Source: Methylovorus mays (GTDB lineage: Bacteria; Pseudomonadota; Gammaproteobacteria; Burkholderiales; Methylophilaceae). Taken from it: a stretch of DNA of 64,000 bases. The stretch is taken from positions 779,252-843,251 of the forward strand of contig NZ_JAJAVG010000008.1 in NCBI RefSeq assembly GCF_020531915.1, in the 5' to 3' direction. A model generated the notes under the pieces. That model was not told where the DNA came from. It ran no database searches and saw nothing but the letters and a program-made list of their open reading frames with translations. This document shows positions 9,299-17,093 of this stretch, one piece after another. How positions within the stretch are numbered: position 1 is the stretch's first letter; every line of letters begins with the position of its first letter. Both the position numbers and the translations under genes were made by a program.

Positions 9299-11167
9299 TT
9301 AAAGACTGAACACATTCATGGCACCGCCACCAGGCGCTGCGTTCCACTTGGTCAGCTCCTTGTAGCCACCGGCTGCACCCAGGCCATCGGTTTCATTGGT
9401 GAGGCCCAGATTCATCGCCACACCTGCCCAGCCACCAATACCCGACAGAACGCCCACGTATTGCTTGCCCTTGTGGCTATAGGTAATGGCATTGCCAACT
9501 ACACCGGAACCTACCTGGAATTTCCAGAGCTCCTTGCCGGTTTGTGCATCCACAGCCTTGAACCAGCGGTCCAGGGTGCCGTAAAACACGATGTCGCTGG
9601 ACGTTACCAATGCGCCACCCCAGGCAGAGAATTTCTCCTTGTTGTACCAGGCTGATTTGCCCTTGAGGCCGTCCCAGGCCATGAAGCCACCCATGACGCC
9701 GTCAGGACCAGCGAACATGGTCAGGGTTGCGCCTACCCATGGCTGGCCAGCGATGTATTTGGACTCTACGGGTTCATATGTCATGCACACATGGTTGAGT
9801 GGAACGTAGAACATGCCGGTCTTGGGCGAGAAAGCAGAAGGTTGCTCATCCTTCACACCCAGCGCCGATGGGCAAATACCCTTGGCGTTGTAATCCTGGT
9901 GTGTCGAGAACTTGGGATCCTTTACCGGCACGCCTGATTTCAGGTCTACCTTGGTGGCCCAGTTAACGAAAGGATTCATCTTTTCAGCGACCAGCAAGGT
10001 GCCGTTGGTGCGGTCAAAGGTGTAGCCAAAGCCGTTACGGTCAAAGTGTGTCGCCAGTTTCTTGCCCTTGGCTTCCCACAACACGATCTCGTTCATGCCG
10101 TCGTAATCCCACTCGTCATGCGGCGTCATCTGATAACCCCAGCGTGCCATGCCGGTATCCACATCGCGTGCGAAAATCGTCATGGACCACTTGTTGTCAC
10201 CAGGGCGTACATCGGGGTTCCAGGTGCCTGGGTTACCGGTACCGTAGTACATCAGGTTCAGCGCAGGATCAAACGAGTACCAGCCCCAGGTAGGGCCGCC
10301 GCCATGTTCATAGCCGTTCTTGATGGCCTGAGGCTTGAGCCAGGTACGGGTGCCCAGTTCCTTTTCCGGGAACTTCATCTGATCCTTGGTCAAGGCCTTG
10401 AACGAGCCGCCTTCCTTGTTGCCACCATTCACGTCCTCGTAAACCGACAGCGCGCTGTAATGCGGGTTATCCTTGTTGAAACCCTCGCCAATCAGCGTTT
10501 CGCTGTCTGGGCCGGTGCTGTATGCACGCCATGCCAGGGAGCCATCCTTGATGTTATAGGCGGAAATATAGCAACGTACGCCATATTCGCCACCGGAACA
10601 GCCGGTAATGACCTTGTCCTTGATGACATGTGGCGCATTGGTATTAGATGCTCCGGTTTTGGTATCCACTACCTTAACGTCCCACAACTTGTTGCCGTTT
10701 TTCGCATCCAGGGCTACCAGAGTGCCGTCATTCTGTTGCAGGAAAATCTTGCCATCACCATAGCCCAGGCCGCGGTTAACGTTGTCGCAGCACAGCAATG
10801 CCTGAACCGATGGATCCTGCTTGGGGAAGTAAGACCAGATGATCTTCTGGTTATCGTTCAGGTCCAGTGCATACACGTTGTTGGGGAATGCTGTATGTAC
10901 GTACATGACATCATTGATTACCAGCGGGGCGCCTTCGTGGCCGCGGTTCACGCCAGTAGCAAACGACCAGGCCATTTTCAGGTTACGCACGTTGCCTTTG
11001 TTGATCTGGCTCAGGCGGCTGTAGCCGGTGTTGGCATAGTCTTTACGAGGATGCGCCCACTGGCTGTCGTCCTTCATCAGGTTTTCAAGTTCAGTCGCGG
11101 CAAGGCTGCTCAAGCTACTGAGACCCAGTACGCCAGCTAATGCGAGTTTCAAGGTTGTTGTCTTCAC
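9299..11167 (-). CDS. xoxF: Lanthanide-dependent PQQ methanol dehydrogenase XoxF
   Basis: A 622-aa periplasmic quinoprotein that oxidises methanol, using PQQ and a rare-earth ion. It has a signal peptide (1-23), an eight-bladed propeller with repeated W-docking segments, and the vicinal disulfide C126-C127 (LLCCDN) that lies over PQQ. The metal and catalytic residues are E194 (GGEYG), N312 (YGTGNPG) and D354. The extra aspartate D356 in DEWDYDG is the diagnostic lanthanide ligand that calcium MxaF enzymes replace by Ala. xoxG follows, but no xoxJ or mxaI is visible. A sigma-54 promoter lies about 100 bases upstream, next to a divergent sigma-54 activator gene. Confidence 0.96.
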   Translation of the reverse strand: MKTTTLKLALAGVLGLSSLSSLAATELENLMKDDSQWAHPRKDYANTGYSRLSQINKGNVRNLKMAWSFATGVNRGHEGAPLVINDVMYVHTAFPNNVYALDLNDNQKIIWSYFPKQDPSVQALLCCDNVNRGLGYGDGKIFLQQNDGTLVALDAKNGNKLWDVKVVDTKTGASNTNAPHVIKDKVITGCSGGEYGVRCYISAYNIKDGSLAWRAYSTGPDSETLIGEGFNKDNPHYSALSVYEDVNGGNKEGGSFKALTKDQMKFPEKELGTRTWLKPQAIKNGYEHGGGPTWGWYSFDPALNLMYYGTGNPGTWNPDVRPGDNKWSMTIFARDVDTGMARWGYQMTPHDEWDYDGMNEIVLWEAKGKKLATHFDRNGFGYTFDRTNGTLLVAEKMNPFVNWATKVDLKSGVPVKDPKFSTHQDYNAKGICPSALGVKDEQPSAFSPKTGMFYVPLNHVCMTYEPVESKYIAGQPWVGATLTMFAGPDGVMGGFMAWDGLKGKSAWYNKEKFSAWGGALVTSSDIVFYGTLDRWFKAVDAQTGKELWKFQVGSGVVGNAITYSHKGKQYVGVLSGIGGWAGVAMNLGLTNETDGLGAAGGYKELTKWNAAPGGGAMNVFSL

Positions 11168-11264
11168 GCTAAATCTCCATAGTTAATTTGTTTTAACAGC
11201 ATGTGAGTGACTAGCCACCAGTTCCGGCGGGGGATCCAGAAGCCGGTGGCAGTAATGCCTTAAT

Positions 11265-11280
11265 TGCAATCGCTGTGCCA
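11265..11280 (-). promoter_or_regulatory. Sigma-54 promoter for xoxF
   Basis: On the minus strand the sequence is TGGCAC-AGCGA-TTGCA, matching the -24/-12 consensus TGGCAC-N5-TTGC(A/T) at every conserved base. The start of transcription would lie near 11253, giving an untranslated leader of about 85 bases before xoxF. A sigma-54 activator is encoded divergently next door. Confidence 0.85.
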
Positions 11281-11392
11281 GCCATGAAGCCGAGATGGGA
11301 TGATTGCCTGGATGCCGCGCGGAATAAGGCTCGCAGGCGAGATGTGAAAATCATGACCGGAGGGGGAATGCCGCTAGCGGCAGGCGTGTGGT

Positions 11393-11428
11393 TGTCACGA
11401 AAATGAACAGGTGTTACATTCAGTGACA
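11393..11428. promoter_or_regulatory. Candidate upstream activating sites
   Basis: Three related half-sites: TGTCAC (11393-11398), TGTTAC (11412-11417) and the inverted GTGACA (11423-11428). The last two form a 17-bp imperfect dyad. They lie 113-148 bases upstream of the sigma-54 -24 element, a normal enhancer distance. Binding by the neighbouring activator is inferred. Confidence 0.45.
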
Positions 11429-11474
11429 GATCATTTTCCCTGCATTTCCCCCAGCCATATACTGATAGCTAACC

Positions 11475-13391
11475 ATGCAATATTCCATTCCCGATGAGGC
11501 ACACCAGATCAGATATGCGCGTTCGCAATTTCTGGTCAGCGGTCAGGTGCAGCAAGGCGCCGTGGCGGAAGAAATCGCCCGCTCCTGGCAGCGTTGCCTT
11601 GCTAACGGCATGGATAGCGCCGGGGCTGTGGATAATCAAATACTGACGCAATATGAATTGCGCCAGCGCCAGGAGCAGTATCATCTGCTGCTGTCGCATG
11701 CCCGTCCCGAAATGACCACGCTCAATGAGCAGATTGCGCATACGCGCAGCATGGTGATCCTGACCGATGATCAGGGCGTGATTTTGCATAGCCTGGGGGA
11801 CAATGCGTTTTTATCAGAGGCGCAGCAACTTGCGCTTAATCCTGGCAGCTCATGGCATGAGGCGGACCGTGGCACCAATGCCATTGGCACGGCCCTGATC
11901 GAGCAATCCGCCCTCACCGTGCGGGGCGCCGAGCACTTCATGGAACGTAACCAGATTCTCAGCTGCTCTGCTGTGCCGATATTCGGGGCCCACAATAATC
12001 TGTTGGGAACACTGGATGTTTCCAATGATTTGATGATGCCGCAACAGCACACGCTGGCTTTGGTAAAAATGGCGGCGCAAATGATTGAAAACCGCCTTTT
12101 CCGTGCCAGCCATCAGGCCGAGATGGTGCTACATTTTCATGCCCGGCCAGAATTCATCGGTACGCTGTGGGAAGGTATCGCCATGTTTGGGGCTGATGGC
12201 CGTTTGGTCGCGCTCAATCGTAGCGGACAGTTTCAGTTAGGGGTGGCCCCTACCGAGTTGCCGCAGGGGGGCGTCTATTTCCATCAGCTTTTTGAAAGTG
12301 ACCTGGGCAAGCTCGAAGCCGCGAGCGCCAGCACATTGGTATTCCCTCTGCGCCTTACAAATGGGGCGCGCCTGTTTGCCCGTGCAGAAGCCCGCAGCAA
12401 CGGCCCTACACGCTCCGTAACGACAATAGAGCCTCAAAAGCGCGATGCCGCGGCCAATCTGGGCATGCTGAATACGGGCGATCCACAGGTCGCGCGGGCG
12501 ATCAGCCAGGTAACCCTGGTATTGAACCAGCAGATCCCTATTCTGATTGAAGGTGAAACTGGCGCTGGCAAGGAGCTATTTGCCCGGGCGATTCATGAAG
12601 CCAGTGCTCGGTATCAGGGCCCATGGGTCGCTGTTAACTGTGCTGCTTTGCCAGAAGGCCTGATTGAAGCCGAACTGTTTGGCTATGAAGATGGCGCTTT
12701 TACCGGTGCGCGCCGCAAAGGTAGCACTGGCAAGCTGGAGCAGGCCAACGGCGGGACTCTGTTTCTGGATGAAATTGGCGATATGCCATTAGGTCTGCAA
12801 GCGCGATTGTTGCGGGTATTGCAAGAACGCAGCGTTACGCCATTGGGCAGCAGCAAGTCCAAGCCACTGGACTTCATGCTGGTGAGTGCGACCAACCAGA
12901 AACTGCGCGAGAAAGTGGAGAAGGGCGAGTTCAGACGTGATCTTTACTATCGGTTGAATGGTCTCAGTGTGAGTTTGCCATCGTTGCGTCAACGCACGGA
13001 TCTGGCCGCGCTGGTGCAGTTGATATTACAAACTGAAAATGCCGAAACCACACCGATCGACGTTGAAGTCATGCAATTGTTTGAATGCCATCCTTGGCCC
13101 GGTAATATTCGCCAACTACATAACGTAGTCAAAACGGCACTCGCCCTATCCGGGGGTGGCAAGATTCAATCCGTGCACTTGATGCAGGACTTTTTGGATG
13201 AGCTTGAGCAGGGGGCAGGCGCACCAGAGCGTGCTCAGGAATCTCCCCAGGTTTCCCTGGATGCCGTGACCACGGATGCTGTTCGCAATGCCTGGCAGCA
13301 ACACGCAGGCAATGTATCTGCCGTGGCACGCCAGCTTGGTATCAGCAGAAACACCCTGTATCGCAAGCTCAAGGCCTTACAGCTTATCTAG
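11475..13391 (+). CDS. Sigma-54-dependent transcriptional activator, AcoR type (GAF-PAS-AAA+-Fis HTH)
   Basis: A 638-aa enhancer-binding protein. An N-terminal sensor (GAF, about 70-200) is followed by a PAS-like segment (about 220-290). The AAA+ domain has Walker A GETGAGKE (360-367), the sigma-54 contact loop GAFTGA (407-412), intact, and Walker B GTLFLDEIGD (427-436). A Fis-type helix-turn-helix lies at about 600-636. The layout is that of AcoR-like regulators of alcohol and acetoin metabolism. It is transcribed away from xoxF, which has a perfect sigma-54 promoter, so it probably activates xoxF-xoxG. The ligand is unknown; an alcohol, aldehyde or metal-related signal is possible. Confidence 0.93.
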   Translation: MQYSIPDEAHQIRYARSQFLVSGQVQQGAVAEEIARSWQRCLANGMDSAGAVDNQILTQYELRQRQEQYHLLLSHARPEMTTLNEQIAHTRSMVILTDDQGVILHSLGDNAFLSEAQQLALNPGSSWHEADRGTNAIGTALIEQSALTVRGAEHFMERNQILSCSAVPIFGAHNNLLGTLDVSNDLMMPQQHTLALVKMAAQMIENRLFRASHQAEMVLHFHARPEFIGTLWEGIAMFGADGRLVALNRSGQFQLGVAPTELPQGGVYFHQLFESDLGKLEAASASTLVFPLRLTNGARLFARAEARSNGPTRSVTTIEPQKRDAAANLGMLNTGDPQVARAISQVTLVLNQQIPILIEGETGAGKELFARAIHEASARYQGPWVAVNCAALPEGLIEAELFGYEDGAFTGARRKGSTGKLEQANGGTLFLDEIGDMPLGLQARLLRVLQERSVTPLGSSKSKPLDFMLVSATNQKLREKVEKGEFRRDLYYRLNGLSVSLPSLRQRTDLAALVQLILQTENAETTPIDVEVMQLFECHPWPGNIRQLHNVVKTALALSGGGKIQSVHLMQDFLDELEQGAGAPERAQESPQVSLDAVTTDAVRNAWQQHAGNVSAVARQLGISRNTLYRKLKALQLI

Positions 13392-13517
13392 CCTTTCCAT
13401 CGTATCCCACGCGACTTTCCGTTAGTCCTACATCTAAATCGGACCACGCCTATAGAGTCAATGTTTGCTCTCCCGTATGGTAAAGAGCTGATCATTGGAT
13501 ATAAACAGGAGGTCATC

Positions 13518-14030
13518 ATGGACCATTATCAACATCGCGTCGCAGGCGTATACGTATATCCGCAAGAGGCGGAAAACACCCTGCAAAAACTCCGCGAAGG
13601 CGGTCTGCAGCCGGAACAATTGCATCTGCTGACTTCCGATCGCCACGCTACACACGAGCAAGAGGGTAGTCGTGATGTATTGAAAGACGTCATCAAAGAT
13701 ACGGCTATTGGCACAGTGGTGGGCGGCGGCGTGGGCGCCCTTGGTCAAGCAGCCATCGTGGCCGCCAATGTCAGCCTGTTTGTTGCCAGTCCTTTATTGG
13801 CACCGTTGGCCATGGTGGGATGGGGCGCGGCAGTCGGTGCCATTGCCGGGGCTGGTGCGGGTATTGCGCAAAAATCAGGCGATTTCAGTAATTTTGTGAT
13901 TGATGCCATCAATAATGGCTACGTAGTATTGCTGGCTTACACCCGTTCAGGGGATGAAACCGAGCTGGCGCGAGAGATAATCGCTGCTTCGGGCAAGGAG
14001 CAGCATGAGATGCAAGTTGTTAAATTGTAG
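13518..14030 (+). CDS. Glycine-rich, membrane-inserting hypothetical protein
   Basis: A 170-aa protein of unknown function. I start it at 13518 because AGGAGG lies just upstream; a longer in-frame reading from 13461 lacks such a site. Residues 1-45 (RVAGVYVYPQEAENTLQKLR) look like a small alpha/beta domain, reminiscent of general-stress proteins with a flavin-fold-like N-terminus. Residues 60-120 are a Gly/Ala-rich hydrophobic stretch with glycine-zipper spacing (VVGGGVGALG, GAAVGAIAGAGAG). The C-terminus returns to a soluble strand/helix pattern. It lies alone between the sigma-54 activator and oxyR. A stress role is only a guess. Confidence 0.75.
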   Translation: MDHYQHRVAGVYVYPQEAENTLQKLREGGLQPEQLHLLTSDRHATHEQEGSRDVLKDVIKDTAIGTVVGGGVGALGQAAIVAANVSLFVASPLLAPLAMVGWGAAVGAIAGAGAGIAQKSGDFSNFVIDAINNGYVVLLAYTRSGDETELAREIIAASGKEQHEMQVVKL

Positions 14031-14138
14031 AGGCGGCCACATATACCACAACCAGCTAAAATTGCTATAGTCGATATGTATCATTCCAATTGACGCATGT
14101 TTTGATATATTTGCTTTATCAGTAAAGTTGGGATGGTC

Positions 14139-15047
14139 ATGACCCTTAGTGAACTTCGTTTCATCGTGGCAGTGGCCCGAGAGCGTAATTTCAGACGCGC
14201 TGCCGAAAAAAGTTTTGTCAGCCAGCCAGCGCTCAGCCTCGCAGTCAAAAAGCTCGAGGATGAGCTTGGCGTGATGCTGTTTGAGCGCAGTCGTAGCGAT
14301 GTCAGCATGACGCCGGTTGGGGAGCGTATTGTCGAACAAGCCATACGCACGCTGGAAGAGGCTGGTCGCATCAAAGAGCTTGCCAAACAAGGCAACAATC
14401 AGCTGATCGGTACCTTCAAGCTTGGGGTGATCTATTCCGTCGGCCCCTACCTCCTGCCTGAAATCATTCCACCTTTGCGCAAAAGCGCTCCGGAGATGCC
14501 ATTAGAGGTGGAAGAAAACCTTACCGCCAATCTAGAAACCCAATTGCGCAATGGAAATATAGACGCTGCCATTATTGCACTTCCATTCGATATTCCTGGT
14601 ATCAAGCTTCAATTGCTCTACGAAGAAGAGTTTGTCGTGGTAGTGCCGGCGGATCATGCGTGGGCCAGCCGTAAGAGCATCAGTCCGGAAGATCTGGCTG
14701 AAGAAAAAGTGTTATTGCTGAATACGGGTCACTGTTTCAGTAATCAGGTATTGTTGGCATGCCCTGACCTTTCCCGTAAGGGAGAAATGCTGCAAGGCAA
14801 CTCTCTTGAAACCATACGCAATATGGTGGCCTCCAATCTGGGCATTACCGTGCTACCCGCCAGTGCTGCGGTTGAGCGCTATCAGAATCCCCTTATCAAA
14901 GTCGTGCCTTTCGAGGCTCCGGTGCCTAAGCGGCAAATTGCCTTGGCATGGCGTAAGAGCTATGGTCGCGAAAAAGCGGTGGATGAAATTGCCCAGGCCA
15001 TACGAGGTATTCAATCCGAGTGCATACAGGTCAATAACCCGCATTAA
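14139..15047 (+). CDS. oxyR: LysR-family peroxide sensor OxyR
   Basis: A 302-aa regulator of the peroxide response. The winged HTH is at residues 1-60 and the substrate-like effector domain at 90-295. The two redox cysteines of OxyR are present in GHCFSNQVLLAC with the exact nine-residue spacing. If translation starts at the ATG at 14139, rather than the in-frame ATG at 14133, they fall at positions 199 and 208 as in E. coli. The N-terminus then aligns too, so I prefer that start. The motif LETIRNMVASNLGITVLP is also typical. A strong terminator follows. No catalase or alkyl-hydroperoxide reductase gene is adjacent. Confidence 0.93.
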   Translation: MTLSELRFIVAVARERNFRRAAEKSFVSQPALSLAVKKLEDELGVMLFERSRSDVSMTPVGERIVEQAIRTLEEAGRIKELAKQGNNQLIGTFKLGVIYSVGPYLLPEIIPPLRKSAPEMPLEVEENLTANLETQLRNGNIDAAIIALPFDIPGIKLQLLYEEEFVVVVPADHAWASRKSISPEDLAEEKVLLLNTGHCFSNQVLLACPDLSRKGEMLQGNSLETIRNMVASNLGITVLPASAAVERYQNPLIKVVPFEAPVPKRQIALAWRKSYGREKAVDEIAQAIRGIQSECIQVNNPH

Positions 15048-15073
15048 AAAAGGAGGCAATGGCCTCCTTTTTT
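15047..15073. terminator. Bidirectional terminator between oxyR and pqqA
   Basis: AAAAAAGGAGGC-AATG-GCCTCCTTTTTT: a GC stem flanked by A- and T-runs, so it works on both strands. It ends oxyR (plus) and pqqA (minus). A second small stem GTGGGT/ACCCAC lies at 15084-15097. Confidence 0.9.
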
Positions 15074-15116
15074 AATGCGGGATGTGGGTAAACCCACACC
15101 TCCTGTTGCTAATGAA

Positions 15117-15188
15117 TTAACGATTGCAAACGTACATCGTTACTTCAAAGCCGAAACGCATTTCAGTAGCTTCTGGTTTGGTCCACAT
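15117..15188 (-). CDS. pqqA: PQQ precursor peptide PqqA (orphan copy)
   Basis: A 23-codon gene, too short for normal gene callers and opposite a longer spurious plus-strand ORF. The peptide begins MWTKPEATEM and contains the diagnostic FGFEVTMY core. The cross-linked residues are E15 and Y19, exactly at the conserved positions; the radical SAM enzyme PqqE joins them on the way to PQQ. The ribosome site AAGGAGAT lies just upstream. No pqqB, C, D or E is nearby, so this copy must be served by enzymes encoded elsewhere. It lies 4 kb from xoxF, which needs PQQ. A weak -10 candidate, TATGAT, lies at 15229-15234. Confidence 0.95.
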   Translation of the reverse strand: MWTKPEATEMRFGFEVTMYVCNR

Positions 15189-15248
15189 GGTGATCTCCTT
15201 GGTAGTCAATGGATGTTGCATGAAGAACATCATAAGCTTGCGGAGAAT

Positions 15249-15266
15249 AAGCTGCATGCGCAGCTT
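15249..15266 (-). promoter_or_regulatory. Hairpin in the pqqA upstream region
   Basis: Perfect inverted repeat AAGCTGC-ATGC-GCAGCTT, 60-78 bases upstream of the pqqA start. It could be an operator, part of the pqqA leader, or a second part of the upstream terminator. Confidence 0.35.
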
Positions 15267-15276
15267 CATGAAAGAA

Positions 15277-15297
15277 CACTCATGAAAATCATGAGTG
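15277..15297 (-). terminator. Terminator of the prmA/DUF3426 unit
   Basis: On the minus strand CACTCATGA-TTT-TCATGAGTG (9-bp stem) is followed by TTCTTT, starting a few bases after the DUF3426 stop codon. It separates that unit from pqqA. Confidence 0.6.
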
Positions 15298-15302
15298 CCT
15301 GA

Positions 15303-16208
15303 TTAATAGTTCACAAACAATCGGTAACCCGACACAGTCTGATGATCGGCTGTGATGAGCAATTTGATCGGGAGTTCTTTGCCTGCGGCGATGCCACTAG
15401 CCGCCACAATATTGGCTGGCAGATACTCTGCCGGTGCAAATGTGCGTCGCAGTACTGCCTGGTCGTTCGCATCGGTCAAGGTCAATTCCAGCCGAGGGTA
15501 AGCTTGAACATGGGTGGCCTGGTTAACCAAGGTGCTGGTCAAGATGAGGAGGCCTTCATATTCGCCATCTTCCACCAAGTTGGCATCATCAATGACCAGC
15601 TTGTTGGCATCCTTTGGTAATTCAATGGTGCATTTCAACATTCCACAGGCCAGCTGCAGATAAGGTTTGCTACTTGGCCAGGCCAGTGCAAGTGTATTGC
15701 GCTGAAAATACGCGAATTGCAGTATAAGCGTGATGAACAGAAGCAATGCAACTGAACCACTCAGCCAAGGGAAATTTCGGGGTTGAATAGTGACTGTTTG
15801 TAGCTTGGATTTTGGTGCTGCATCACGCCAAGCTGGCTGAGCTGGAATATAAGGTGGCGTTTGAGGTGGTACATGCATCTCAACAGCCTCAGGTGTAACA
15901 GCCTCAGGTGTAACAGCCTCAGGTGCAACAACCTCGGGGGCAGCAACCTCGGGGGCAGCAACCTCGGGGGCAGCAACCTCAGGGGCAGCAACCTCGGGGG
16001 CAGCAACCTCGGGGGCAGCAACCTCAGGGGCAGCAACCTCAGGGGCAGCAACCTCAGGGGCAGCAACCTCGGCCTCATGCAAATGATCCAGCGCATTAAA
16101 AACATGCTGGCATTCGCCGCATCGTACCGTGCCTCGCCGTAGCGATAACTGCTCCGGCTTCACGTGAAACACGGTGGAACACGCGGGGCAGGAGGTGATC
16201 AGACTCAT
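15303..16208 (-). CDS. Zinc-ribbon, DUF3426-type membrane protein with VAAPE repeats
   Basis: A 301-aa protein of unknown role. It has an N-terminal MJ0042-type zinc finger (CPAC...CGEC, residues 8-33), then nine VAAPE pentapeptides and four degenerate ones (about 47-109). One membrane helix lies at about 147-170 and a C-terminal DUF3426 beta domain at 180-300, probably periplasmic. Its ATG overlaps the prmA stop by four bases, the usual betaproteobacterial neighbour pair. The repeat linker is encoded by a nearly exact 15-bp tandem repeat and should vary in length between strains. Regulation by zinc or a cell-envelope role is conjecture. Confidence 0.85.
   Translation of the reverse strand: MSLITSCPACSTVFHVKPEQLSLRRGTVRCGECQHVFNALDHLHEAEVAAPEVAAPEVAAPEVAAPEVAAPEVAAPEVAAPEVAAPEVAAPEVVAPEAVTPEAVTPEAVEMHVPPQTPPYIPAQPAWRDAAPKSKLQTVTIQPRNFPWLSGSVALLLFITLILQFAYFQRNTLALAWPSSKPYLQLACGMLKCTIELPKDANKLVIDDANLVEDGEYEGLLILTSTLVNQATHVQAYPRLELTLTDANDQAVLRRTFAPAEYLPANIVAASGIAAGKELPIKLLITADHQTVSGYRLFVNY
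15881..16070. repeat. 15-bp coding tandem repeat
   Basis: About 13 units of 15 bp. Nine are nearly identical (core GGGGCAGCAACCTC on the plus strand) and the units at the lower-coordinate end are degenerate. In frame they encode VAAPE pentapeptides of the DUF3426 protein. The unit is a multiple of three, so slippage keeps the frame. Confidence 0.9.
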
Positions 16209-17092
16209 CTTTTACGACCGGTGAGTAGCACCCAGCTATCCATGAATTGCGGGGCATCCATATCAAACCATTCGGCATAGATCGCAGAGACTTGTTCCTG
16301 CTGCTCACGCAAGATGCCAGAAAGCGCAATGCGGCCTTGAGGCTTGCAGGCCGCTGCAAGTGCTGGCGCCAGTACCATCAATGCACTGGAGAGAATATTG
16401 GCAACCACCAAGTCGGCGAAGCTGTCAGGGAGTTGCTTGGGAAGGTAAAACTCTGCTTCCACACCATTATTCTCGGCATTGAATACACTGGACTGTATGG
16501 CTTGCGGATCAATATCCACGCCGATGACTTTACCCGCGCCTAATTTGCTGGCTGCAATTGCCAGAATTCCGGAGCCACAGCCGTAATCCAGTACGGTGAG
16601 GTCTGCGCTGACCTGATCTGCCAGCCATGCCAGACACAAGTGCGTGGTGGGGTGGCTCCCCGTGCCAAATGCCAGACCAGGATCCAGGACGATGTTCAAA
16701 GCATCCGGATTAGGAGCGTCATGCCATGAGGGGACTATCCAAAGGTCATCTCGAATCCGGATCGGGTCGAATTGCGACTGTGTAGCACGTACCCAGTCCT
16801 GCTCGGCAATGTGTTCCGTGGTGTAGGGCAGGGCGCCGAGACCGGTGGTTGTAGCCAACTCCGCCATTAACACGGGAATGTCGGTAGATTCTGCCAGCAG
16901 GGCACTGACAATGTTGTGTTGCCAGATGCCAGGAGGTGGGTCCCCTGGTTCACCAAAAATCGGTTGTTCATCAGGGGTTTCGGCATTGGCATCTTCAATG
17001 CTGGCGGACAACGCCCCCAGTTCCATCAGGGTGTCACTGATGAGGTCGGCGGTGTTGTCTCTGGCTTCTATTTTCAGCGATAACCAGGCCAT
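16205..17092 (-). CDS. prmA: Ribosomal protein L11 methyltransferase
   Basis: A 295-aa class I methyltransferase that methylates L11 on lysines and its N-terminus using S-adenosylmethionine. The start MAWLSLKIEARD, one base from the accC stop, matches the family N-terminus; the longer reading into accC is spurious. The SAM loop VLDYGCGSGILAIAASKLG and the acidic GVDID lie in the C-terminal half. It is flanked by accC upstream and DUF3426 downstream, probably one operon from accB. Confidence 0.95.
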   Translation of the reverse strand: MAWLSLKIEARDNTADLISDTLMELGALSASIEDANAETPDEQPIFGEPGDPPPGIWQHNIVSALLAESTDIPVLMAELATTTGLGALPYTTEHIAEQDWVRATQSQFDPIRIRDDLWIVPSWHDAPNPDALNIVLDPGLAFGTGSHPTTHLCLAWLADQVSADLTVLDYGCGSGILAIAASKLGAGKVIGVDIDPQAIQSSVFNAENNGVEAEFYLPKQLPDSFADLVVANILSSALMVLAPALAAACKPQGRIALSGILREQQEQVSAIYAEWFDMDAPQFMDSWVLLTGRKR

Positions 17093-17093
17093 G

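Larger units (their letters stand above)
11168..11474. other. Divergent control region xoxF / sigma-54 activator
   Basis: 307 bases without a gene. It holds the sigma-54 promoter for xoxF (11265-11280) and candidate activator sites about 110-150 bases upstream of it (11393-11428). A TATACT at 11458-11463 could serve the activator gene on the plus strand. If so, its transcript would have almost no leader before the ATG at 11475. Confidence 0.7.

Noticed and set aside
10046..11140. 364-codon plus-strand ORF
   Set aside because: Exact antisense shadow of xoxF; composition (Val/His/Ala/Gln-rich) reflects reverse reading of a real gene. No known domain.
15075..15302. 75-codon plus-strand ORF downstream of oxyR
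   Set aside because: It is antisense to pqqA, starts inside the oxyR terminator region and has no ribosome site. The minus strand encodes a peptide with the invariant PqqA core.
15881..16070. CRISPR-like periodicity
   Set aside because: The units are contiguous 15-bp copies without spacers and lie in frame inside a protein gene.
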